NCBI GenBank assembly: GCA_040755335.1
Contig: JBFMAU010000142.1
Location: forward strand, 1-16,106
Origin: UBA7656 sp040755335
Lineage (GTDB): Bacteria; Acidobacteriota; Blastocatellia; UBA7656
Reading direction: 5' to 3'
Length of the DNA: 16,106 nucleotides
The notes below the pieces were generated by a model that was given only the letters and a program-made list of their open reading frames with translations, did not search any database and was not told where the DNA came from. The stretch's first letter is position 1; the number at the start of each line of letters is the position of its first letter. Positions 11,048-16,106 of the stretch are shown piece after piece. The translations under genes were made by a program, and so were the position numbers.

Positions 11048-12424
11048 ATGAAGAGGTTGCGTCATTATCTGCGCTGCCTTGCGGTCATCTTTGCGCTTTC
11101 CCTCGCCTCGTTTTCAGTCCCGCAGGACAGATCACTTTCGAGCGAGCCGATTGTGAACCTGCTCGGTTTGCTGACGAGCAGGGAAGAAGGACAACGTCGC
11201 GCCGCCTCGCGCGAGATCGAACACCGTCGCGACCTGAGCGCAGCGCCGGGACTGATCGAATTGATGCGCATACCGAGGTACGCCCTGAGCGGAGAACCCG
11301 GCAGATTGCTCAGAAAGCTCACCGGAAAGAACCTGGGCGACGACTGGGTGAAGTGGAGCGAGTGGCTTGCAGAGCAGCGCATCGAATTGCCGCCACAGTT
11401 CCTCGAATGGAAGGCGACGCTTTTTCGCCTCCTGATCGATCCAGAGTTCGCGAGGTTCCTCTATCCCGGCGTGAAGCTTCGCGTTCGCGCGGAAGAGATA
11501 GTCTGGGGCGGAGTGAAAAAAGACGCCATCCCTGCGCTCACCAACCCGAAAATGATAAAGGTCAGCGAGGCCGACTACCTCAGAGACGATGAGCTTGTTT
11601 TCGGCATCGAGATAAATGGAGACGCGAGAGCTTACCCTCTGCGAATAATGGACTGGCACGAGATGTTGAACGACCGCGTGGGCGACAGAAGCGTCTCGCT
11701 CGCTTACTGCACGCTGTGCCGTTCGGGGATTCTCTTCGACACTACAGTAGGCGGCGATACCTTCACCTTCGGTTCATCGGGTCTGTTGTATCGCAGCAAC
11801 AAGCTGATGTATGACCATCAGACCGAAAGCCTCTGGATGACGATGCGGGGTGAGCCGGTCAGCGGCCCTCTGGCGATGAGCGAGATCGAGTTGAAGAAGC
11901 TTCCCGTCGTTGTTGCCAGTTGGAAGGAGTGGCGCGACCAGCACCCCCGGACGCTCGTGCTTTCGCTCGACACAGGTTTCAAGCGCGACTACAGACCGGG
12001 CGCGGCCTACAGCGAGTATTTCGCCTCCCCCGACCTGATGTTTCCCGCCCCCGGCAGAGACAATCGACTCAGGCCCAAGGAGGAGGTTTTCGCGCTGACG
12101 GTAAACGGCCAGCCCAAAGCTTACGCGCTCAACAGGCTTCGCGACAGAGGCGTTCTCAATGATGAGGTCGCAGGAGAAAAACTTGTTCTGATTGCGGAGC
12201 GCAGCGAGGTGAGGGTTTATGCTCGCGGAGAAAGAATCTTCAAATCTATGGCAACGGCCAATCGAGTGGAAGCTCAGGATGGAAGCGTTTGGTCGCTTAC
12301 GGAAGATGCTTTGGTCAATCCATCGACTGGCGAGCGATTGCCGCGCATTGCCGGACATCTGTCGTACTGGTTCGGCTGGCATTCGTTTTATCCCAGTACG
12401 CTTTTATACGACGGCAGGAAGTGA
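11048..12424 (+). CDS. Secreted DUF3179 domain protein with HEAT-like N-terminal segment
   Basis: This is a 458-residue protein of the DUF3179 family, whose function is unknown. The start at 11048 is chosen because it gives a signal peptide (MKRLRHYLRCLAVIFALSLA, then SFSVPQ); the open frame extends further upstream but would run back through the receptor gene and terminator. Residues about 36-112 look like a short HEAT-type helical segment (REEGQRRAASREI, then LTGKNLGDDWVKWSEWL). DUF3179 proper runs from about 158 to 440, with the signature AYPLRIMDWHEMLND (195-209), AYCTLCRSGILFD (C221, C224), GSSGLLYRSNKLMYDHQTESLW (split around residue 250) and the C-terminal SYWFGWHSFYPSTLLYDGRK. The paired cysteines and conserved His (H204, H257) suggest a redox or metal site, which is inference. 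No clear Shine-Dalgarno precedes the ATG. It may be reached by readthrough of the receptor terminator, as no separate promoter is evident. Family assignment is confident; biochemical role unknown. Confidence 0.9.
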   Translation: MKRLRHYLRCLAVIFALSLASFSVPQDRSLSSEPIVNLLGLLTSREEGQRRAASREIEHRRDLSAAPGLIELMRIPRYALSGEPGRLLRKLTGKNLGDDWVKWSEWLAEQRIELPPQFLEWKATLFRLLIDPEFARFLYPGVKLRVRAEEIVWGGVKKDAIPALTNPKMIKVSEADYLRDDELVFGIEINGDARAYPLRIMDWHEMLNDRVGDRSVSLAYCTLCRSGILFDTTVGGDTFTFGSSGLLYRSNKLMYDHQTESLWMTMRGEPVSGPLAMSEIELKKLPVVVASWKEWRDQHPRTLVLSLDTGFKRDYRPGAAYSEYFASPDLMFPAPGRDNRLRPKEEVFALTVNGQPKAYALNRLRDRGVLNDEVAGEKLVLIAERSEVRVYARGERIFKSMATANRVEAQDGSVWSLTEDALVNPSTGERLPRIAGHLSYWFGWHSFYPSTLLYDGRK

Positions 12425-12499
12425 TGACGGCGCGGAAGGAGTTCATCCCGCGCATAATTTCAAAACCCTCTGCGCTGGCGAGATTCTGGATTGACGGCG

Positions 12500-12567
12500 T
12501 TCAGAGTACCGACTTGAGTCGGAAGGCTTTCATCTTCACGACATGCGACTCAAGTCGGTACTCTGAA
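12500..12567. repeat. Perfect 22-bp inverted repeat, probable plus-strand terminator
   Basis: Arms 12500-12521 and 12546-12567 are perfectly complementary over 22 bp (core AGTACCGACTTGAGTCG), with a 24-nt loop. A TATTTTTG run (five T at 12570-12574) follows the right arm, so the structure has terminator form for transcripts from the DUF3179 gene. It sits at the junction of convergent genes. Such a long perfect palindrome also fits a dispersed intergenic repeat. The minus-strand small gene appears to end inside its loop. Confidence 0.85.
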
Positions 12568-12770
12568 TATTTTTGTCCTCCACTAAGATTCTGCCAGTGA
12601 AAGTGAGCGGGTGCGAGAGTGCGGAGTCATTGCCTTTGAGCTTGAGTTTGAAGCGGACACTGTTGCTGGTCAGTGTGAGTGGGAACCCGATTTAAGCCTT
12701 TGGCCATCCGCTCGCGAACCTCGCTCAGAGTCATTTTCCGAATCTCGCTCAAAATCTCTGTCGGCGTCAT
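12536..12770 (-). pseudogene. Small unidentified gene, apparently frameshifted
   Basis: I do not recognise this gene. An ATG at 12770 is preceded by a good Shine-Dalgarno (AGAGGTGAG, about 6 nt upstream) and opens a charged, probably helical segment MTPTEILSEIRKMTLSEVRE-RMAKGL. In this frame the protein stops after about 47 codons (near 12627), and its last part is Gln-rich and not protein-like. From about 12692 the neighbouring frame becomes strikingly coding-like, with alternating beta-type residues (IGFPLTLTSNSVRFKLKLKG, then LTFTGRILVEDKNIQSTDLS) and GC-rich third positions. It runs to TGA at 12536-12538. Removing one A from the TTAAATC run joins both halves into a protein of about 77 residues. 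The final residues are encoded by the right arm and loop of the palindrome at 12500-12567. It lies 79 nt behind the uracil-DNA glycosylase gene, on the same strand. A decayed gene, a sequencing error or frameshifting are all possible. Exact positions near 12600-12660 are less secure than elsewhere. Confidence 0.4.
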
Positions 12771-12849
12771 CTTGACTCACCTCTGCAGCGGTTTCATTTT
12801 ACCACCGGACGGCAAAAATCAAACGGCTCACTGTTCAAGCGCGCACCGC

Positions 12850-13530
12850 TCACATCTCCCTCTCAGCAATAATCGCGCGGGCGCGCATCACAACGCGGTC
12901 GAGCATATCTTCAGTCAATCGCCCTGTGAAAGTGTTTTGCTGGCTCGGATGATATGAAACCAGCAGATATTTTCCTCCGCGCAGACGGCACTCGACCCCG
13001 TGAGAAAATTTCCTCCGCTCTCCCTCAAGCCCGAATGCCCGAATGGCCGCCTCGAACGCTATGCCGCCAAGAGCCATTACCACTCGCACACGGCTTAACA
13101 ACTCGATCTCGCGAAGCAGAAACCGACGACAGTTTTCAATCTCTTCCTTCAAAGGCTTGTTCCGAGGAGGCGCGCAGTGAATCACCGCCGTGATGTAACA
13201 GTCTATGAGAAGAAGACCGTCGCTTCGATTTGTCGAATGCGGCTGAGACGCAAAGCCCGCGCGGTGCAATGCGCGATAAAGCCACTCGCCGCTGCGGTCG
13301 CCCGTAAACATCCGACCCGTGCGATTGGCTCCGTGAGCCGCAGGCGCAAGACCAACTATGAGCAATCGCGCCCGTGGGTCTCCGAAGCTCGGAACCGCGC
13401 GGCCCCAGTAATCCTCCTGCGCAAATCGGCGGACTTTTTCCCTCGCCACCTGATTGCGCCATTCGACCAATCGCTCGCATCGCGAGCAATCGATCACTTC
13501 GTTTTGCAAGACGACAAGCTTCGCTTCCAT
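12850..13530 (-). CDS. Family-5 uracil-DNA glycosylase (UDGb type, Fe-S)
   Basis: This 226-residue DNA repair glycosylase removes uracil, and in family 5 often other deaminated bases such as hypoxanthine, from DNA as the first step of base-excision repair. Four cysteines that would ligate a 4Fe-4S cluster are in place: C15 and C18 (CSRC), C119 (HCAPP) and C134 (ENC). Motif A is GLAPAAHGANRTGR (60-73), where the polar catalytic Asp/Asn of other UDG families is absent; this marks family 5 rather than family 4. Motif B is SYHPSQQNT (192-200), with the DNA-intercalating His/Pro region. RMFTGDRSGEWLYRALHRAGF (split after residue 90) is typical of the family. Length is normal. The ATG at 13530 matches the family start, though no good Shine-Dalgarno is seen. 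It lies 32 nt after the lipoprotein gene on the same strand, probably in one transcript. Confidence in the family is high. Confidence 0.93.
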   Translation of the reverse strand: MEAKLVVLQNEVIDCSRCERLVEWRNQVAREKVRRFAQEDYWGRAVPSFGDPRARLLIVGLAPAAHGANRTGRMFTGDRSGEWLYRALHRAGFASQPHSTNRSDGLLLIDCYITAVIHCAPPRNKPLKEEIENCRRFLLREIELLSRVRVVMALGGIAFEAAIRAFGLEGERRKFSHGVECRLRGGKYLLVSYHPSQQNTFTGRLTEDMLDRVVMRARAIIAEREM

Positions 13531-13562
13531 TTCAACAGGCTGGCTCTTGACAGGATATGTGT

Positions 13563-14069
13563 CTACAGCAACCCTTGCTGACGCATCTGATTGTTGACGA
13601 TGGGAATCATCTTCCGCGCCAATTCTTCAAATGCCTTGAAGTCGGTTTCTTTCTTCGAATAGTAGGAGAGGCCGACGATTTTGCCATTCGTTGCCCACGT
13701 GACCCGGAAGTGACGCTCATAAGTCGCGCCCTTCAGCGAGCGATCCTGACGCTCTTCGTATCCGACTGTGAGACCATCGACTTCGATGCGGTTCATGGCG
13801 GCCAGCTGCTCCTGATGAGCCTTGAGCTTTTCGTCTCCCTCTTCCGGGTCAGAGATGACCAGATCGTATTCAGTGGTCGTCTTGTGAATTTTATCGATCT
13901 CGCTTTTGACCTCCTGAGCCACCGCCATGACAGTTTGCAATCTGCGTTCGGTCTCTGCTTTTACCTCCCCGGCTTTTTCCGCCGCCCCGCTACATCCGCC
14001 GAGGATGATCGAAGCGCACAGGGCAAGCGCGGCCAGAGCGGACACGGTTCTATATGCTGAACTATTCAT
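13563..14069 (-). CDS. Small lipoprotein with coiled-coil segment, unknown function
   Basis: I do not recognise this 168-residue protein beyond its export signal. The ATG at 14069 is chosen over a start upstream at 14228 because a strong Shine-Dalgarno (AGGAAGGAG) precedes it and because it yields a proper lipoprotein signal: MNSSAYR, a hydrophobic stretch, then the lipobox ILGGC with the lipidated Cys at 26. The mature part begins with a charged, helix-forming region likely to be coiled coil (GEVKAETERRLQTVMAVAQE and on to EQLAAMNRIE, about 33-95). A beta-rich C-terminal half follows (VDGLTVGYEERQ, ERHFRVTWATNGKIVGLSYY), ending in a helix (FKAFEELARKMIPIVNNQMR). It would sit in the outer or inner membrane facing the periplasm. 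It lies 77 nt after the bicupin and 32 nt before the glycosylase, in the same direction. Function cannot be inferred. Confidence 0.85.
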   Translation of the reverse strand: MNSSAYRTVSALAALALCASIILGGCSGAAEKAGEVKAETERRLQTVMAVAQEVKSEIDKIHKTTTEYDLVISDPEEGDEKLKAHQEQLAAMNRIEVDGLTVGYEERQDRSLKGATYERHFRVTWATNGKIVGLSYYSKKETDFKAFEELARKMIPIVNNQMRQQGLL

Positions 14070-14146
14070 AATCTCTCCTTCCTCGCGGACTGACGGGAAT
14101 GGTATGCCGCCGAAAACGATGGCTGCTCGCTGCAACAGAGTGTGCC

Positions 14147-14806
14147 TTACTTCCATTCGATGTCTACGGCTTCGAATCTCGTCTTTCCCACGTTTTTGAG
14201 CGAATGTGTTACCGCGCCATCGCGCCATCGAAACTCACCCGGTTTGAGTTCGGACATCTGCTTCTGTCCCTGCAGGTCTATTTCTATCTTCCCGCCCGAA
14301 ACGGACACGCCAAGCCCCGAGAGCGGATGTGTGTGAACGCCTGTCGATTGCCCCGGCTCAAGTATGACTCGCTCGACTCTCACGCGATCATTTTCCAAAA
14401 CGAGCGTGTGGCCCGCAATGGCAGGAAGCTTCGCGCTTGATCCTGTCGCCGATCCGAGAATTTCTATCGTGATATTGCGGAAGTCGGCGTTGCCCACGTT
14501 CTTGACGCGATGCGTGATCGTAGCTTTCGTAAATCTCACCTCTCCGTTTTTCACTATCAGATCAGCAGGAGGGCTGCCCATCACTTCGGCTTTCAAAGCG
14601 GCGTCGCCTATCATCACGAACACATAATCGTTCGAGTGAGTGTGAAAGAGAGTTTCATCTCCCGGCGGGACGACCACATCGAAGACGCGCGCGCGCTGGT
14701 TTTCGAATTTCAGGTGATGGCGCGGCTCTTTCTCTACGGGGACGGGCGATTGCAAAGCCGGACTCGCAAGCCACGCAAGCGAAAAAACAATGGCGAACAG
14801 TTTCAT
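14147..14806 (-). CDS. Secreted two-domain cupin (bicupin) protein
   Basis: This 219-residue exported protein is made of two tandem cupin barrels. The start at 14806 has a clear Shine-Dalgarno (GGAGG, 7 nt upstream) and begins a signal peptide (MKLFAIVFSLAWLASPALQS). An in-frame start further upstream at 14995 lies inside the mobile element and is rejected. The two halves are visibly duplicated: FENQRARVFDVVVPPGDETL-FHTH then ATITHRVKNVG (residues 34-105), and LENDRVRVERVILEPGQSTG-VHTH then GAVTHSLKNVG (137-207). Each carries a His-x-His plus distant His set that could bind a metal: H55, H57, H99 and H158, H160, H201. The usual cupin Glu is not obvious. Cupins range from enzymes to binding proteins, so substrate and reaction are unknown. 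It leads the minus-strand cluster; its upstream leader is interrupted by a MITE. Confidence 0.88.
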   Translation of the reverse strand: MKLFAIVFSLAWLASPALQSPVPVEKEPRHHLKFENQRARVFDVVVPPGDETLFHTHSNDYVFVMIGDAALKAEVMGSPPADLIVKNGEVRFTKATITHRVKNVGNADFRNITIEILGSATGSSAKLPAIAGHTLVLENDRVRVERVILEPGQSTGVHTHPLSGLGVSVSGGKIEIDLQGQKQMSELKPGEFRWRDGAVTHSLKNVGKTRFEAVDIEWK

Positions 14807-14822
14807 CCCTGCACCTCCGTTT

Positions 14823-14830
14823 AGGATTCT
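14823..14830. repeat. Target-site duplication of the MITE, copy next to the bicupin gene
   Basis: AGGATTCT here is repeated exactly at 15004-15011, directly abutting both ends of the 173-bp inverted-repeat element. An 8-bp direct repeat in this position is the footprint of transposase-mediated insertion. This copy lies 4 bases beyond the bicupin Shine-Dalgarno. Confidence 0.9.
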
Positions 14831-15003
14831 CAGGGCTGTTGCAAAGTCTGAGATAGACCTGTAGGGCCGTCCCTCTGTGGGCGGCCCTGACTTCAAATCA
14901 CATGTTCTCTGGCTCGAAATGGCTTCAAACAGGGGCGGACACGGAGTTCCGCCCCTACAGGATGGCTTATTCTCTCTTGTCAACCTACTTTGCAACAGCC
15001 CTG
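14831..15003. mobile_element. MITE with 17-bp terminal inverted repeats and 8-bp target duplication
   Basis: The element is 173 bp. Its ends are perfect 17-bp inverted repeats, CAGGGCTGTTGCAAAGT (14831-14847) and ACTTTGCAACAGCCCTG (14987-15003). It is flanked by the 8-bp direct repeat AGGATTCT on both sides. It is too short to encode a transposase and has no meaningful frame, so it would move only with a partner enzyme. The end sequence GGGCTGTTGCAAAGT resembles IS6-family ends such as those of IS257/IS431 (GGTTCTGTTGCAAAGT), and IS6 elements also make 8-bp duplications; this link is from memory. Inside are two strong hairpins: AGGGCCGTCC-ctctgt-GGGCGGCCCT (14863-14888) and AGGGGCGGA/TCCGCCCCT (14931-14956). 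A minus-strand TTGACA (14978-14983) points toward the bicupin but lacks a good -10 at the right distance. Arms that remain identical suggest fairly recent activity. Confidence 0.92.
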
Positions 15004-15011
15004 AGGATTCT
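15004..15011. repeat. Target-site duplication of the MITE, copy next to the hydrolase promoter
   Basis: This is the second copy of AGGATTCT, directly after the right terminal repeat. Together with the copy at 14823-14830 it defines the insertion point. Joining the two flanks with one copy of the octamer would restore the original intergenic sequence. Confidence 0.9.
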
Positions 15012-15019
15012 ACTCAGGA

Positions 15020-15049
15020 TTGACTCTCGAAAGCGCAACAGAATAACAT
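15020..15049 (+). promoter_or_regulatory. Candidate promoter for the alpha/beta hydrolase
   Basis: TTGACT (15020-15025, five of six consensus bases) and TAACAT (15044-15049, four of six) are 18 nt apart, giving a start near 15056 and a short leader to the TTG start at 15090. The -10 is mediocre. It lies just outside the MITE, so the insertion did not disrupt it. Confidence 0.4.
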
Positions 15050-15089
15050 AACCTCGCTTTGACTAAAACTGCGTCGCGAAGGAGTCGCT

Positions 15090-15890
15090 TTGCCTGTAGT
15101 TTCAATCCTGCATTCGCCGCTTGTTGAGCGACACGGAGTAGAAATTTTCTATCGCGAGTCGGGGCAGGGAAGAGCGATGATTCACCTTCACGGTGGGTGG
15201 GGCTACGCGGTTTACCCGTTTGATCGCCAGATCGAAGCTTTTCAAAACCAGTTTCGAATCATCATCCCCGACCGATCAGGCTATGGCCGCTCTACGCGCA
15301 TGAAAAATTTTCCCGCGGATTTTCATCGCCGCGCCGCTCAGGAGATGATTAGCCTGCTCGATGCTATGGAGATAGAGCGCGCCGTTTTGTGGGGTCACAG
15401 CGATGGAGCCGTCATCGCCGCTATGATGGGACTCCGCGAGCCTGATCGTTTCGAGGCTTTGATACTCGAAGCGTTTCATCTCTATCGCGACAAACCCGGC
15501 TCGCGCCTCTTCTTCGAAACGATGGCCGAAAACCCCGACGCGCTTGGCGAGCGGGTCTGCAAAATTCTTGCGGAAGATCACGGTGAGGATTACTGGCGCG
15601 AACTGATTTTGATGAACGGGCGCGCGTGGCTCGATATCGCCTCCGAGAGCCGCCATCCAAAAGACGACCTCTACGACGGGCGATTGCCGGAGCTTTCCGT
15701 CCCGACTCTTTTCCTTCACGGCAGCCGCGATCCGCGCACGGAACCAGATGAGCTTGAGCGCGCGGCGAGCATACTCAGGTATGCTCGCCTTGAAGTCATC
15801 GAAGATGGAGGCCACTCGCCTCATAGCGATAGCCGTATTTTCGCTGAGACCAATCGACTCGCCGCCGATTTCCTCAGTCGCTTGGTCTGA
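15090..15890 (+). CDS. Alpha/beta hydrolase
   Basis: This 266-residue cytoplasmic enzyme of the alpha/beta-hydrolase fold has no signal peptide. The start is a TTG at 15090 with AAGGAG 5 nt upstream; no in-frame ATG near the N-terminus fits as well. The oxyanion-hole segment is IHLHGGWG (31-38). The nucleophile elbow is WGHSDGA (101-107) with S104. The acid is D214 in LHGSRDPRTEP, and the catalytic His is H242 in DGGHSPH. So the triad is complete and the order is canonical. The cap region between strands 6 and 7 (about 128-195) is short and helical. The substrate is not indicated; the family includes esterases, haloperoxidase-like proteins, C-C hydrolases and lactonases. It is transcribed away from the bicupin cluster. 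A weak promoter candidate lies 40-70 nt upstream. Confidence 0.92.
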   Translation: MPVVSILHSPLVERHGVEIFYRESGQGRAMIHLHGGWGYAVYPFDRQIEAFQNQFRIIIPDRSGYGRSTRMKNFPADFHRRAAQEMISLLDAMEIERAVLWGHSDGAVIAAMMGLREPDRFEALILEAFHLYRDKPGSRLFFETMAENPDALGERVCKILAEDHGEDYWRELILMNGRAWLDIASESRHPKDDLYDGRLPELSVPTLFLHGSRDPRTEPDELERAASILRYARLEVIEDGGHSPHSDSRIFAETNRLAADFLSRLV

Positions 15891-15936
15891 TTCAGTTCTT
15901 GCTGCATTGTGCGCTGTGTACTGGATTTGAAACGCT

Positions 15937-16106
15937 ATGGCTGAAAAGACCAAAACATTTGTCAAGGGAGGATGTGGGTGCCTGGTTGCTTTTATAATCG
16001 TCGCCCTCATAACAGTACTTATTGGAGGCAGGGCGAATATAGATATAGGCGGGGCAATACTGTTATTCCTAGCAGGAGGAATTATTGGCTTGATAGTTTT
16101 GTGGGT
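15937..16106 (+). CDS. Small membrane protein, 5' part only (cut by window end)
   Basis: An ATG at 15937 opens a frame that remains open to the window edge (56 codons). It begins with a short charged head (MAEKTKTFVKGGCGC), followed by a hydrophobic helix (LVAFIIVALITVLIGG), a short polar turn (RANIDI) and a second hydrophobic helix (GGAILLFLAGGIIGLIVLWV). So it encodes an inner-membrane protein with at least two spans. No clear Shine-Dalgarno is visible (GGATTTGAAACGCT). Codons are richer in A and T than in the neighbours (ATA, TTA, CTT, CTA), which may hint at a different origin. It starts 46 nt after the hydrolase stop, so co-transcription is possible. No family is recognised. Confidence 0.6.
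   Translation, partial: MAEKTKTFVKGGCGCLVAFIIVALITVLIGGRANIDIGGAILLFLAGGIIGLIVLW

Noticed and set aside
12430..12453. GCGCGG/CCGCGC hairpin just after the DUF3179 stop as a terminator
   Set aside because: The stem is only 6 bp with a 12-nt loop, and ATAATTT follows rather than a T-run. The 22-bp palindrome downstream is a much better candidate.
14070..14228. N-terminal extension of the lipoprotein frame
   Set aside because: It would bury the lipobox signal internally and overlap the bicupin 3' end; 14069 has the strong Shine-Dalgarno.
14807..14995. N-terminal extension of the bicupin frame
   Set aside because: It is encoded by the MITE; the real start at 14806 has a Shine-Dalgarno and a signal peptide.
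15276..16010. 244-codon minus-strand frame over the hydrolase
   Set aside because: It is antisense to a hydrolase with a complete catalytic triad; no domain is recognised.

Overview
The window looks like chromosomal DNA from a GC-rich bacterium, most probably an Acidobacteriota member. This is an inference. It rests on the very large Oar-type TonB-dependent receptor with an N-terminal carboxypeptidase-regulatory-like domain, the DUF3179 protein with a HEAT-like N-terminus, and the abundance of palindromic intergenic repeats. No marker here fixes the class. Bases 1-6469 are core housekeeping; bases 6470-16106 are accessory and rich in repeats.

Layout. The 3' half of rpoB (2-2146) is followed by complete rpoC (2249-6469). 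The short gap between them is almost filled by a long imperfect hairpin built from heptanucleotide units (2146-2229). Behind rpoC come a terminator-like hairpin, a roughly 200-bp nested palindromic repeat (6621-6826) and a good sigma70-like promoter (6898-6925). That promoter precedes a roughly 250-nt leader and the 1272-residue outer-membrane receptor (7179-10997). A strong terminator separates the receptor from a secreted DUF3179 protein (11048-12424), whose start codon lies only about 12 nt past the terminator T-run and has no visible Shine-Dalgarno sequence.

A perfect 22-bp inverted repeat (12500-12567) sits where the plus-strand genes meet a minus-strand cluster. Read in the minus direction, that cluster is: a secreted bicupin (14806-14147), a small lipoprotein (14069-13563), a family-5 uracil-DNA glycosylase (13530-12850), and a small, apparently frameshifted gene (12770-12536) whose 3' end runs into the palindrome. 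The gaps are 77, 32 and 79 nt, so co-transcription is plausible, though the products share no obvious pathway. The region upstream of the bicupin carries a textbook miniature inverted-repeat transposable element: 173 bp, 17-bp perfect terminal repeats, 8-bp target duplication. Its near edge is only a few bases from the bicupin Shine-Dalgarno. Beyond it, divergently, lie an alpha/beta hydrolase with a TTG start (15090-15890) and the start of a small AT-richer membrane protein cut by the window end.

No rRNA, tRNA, CRISPR array, phage gene or complete insertion sequence was seen. The items most worth following up are the MITE in the bicupin leader, the rpoB-rpoC hairpin, the nested palindrome after rpoC, and the frameshifted small gene fused to the palindrome.
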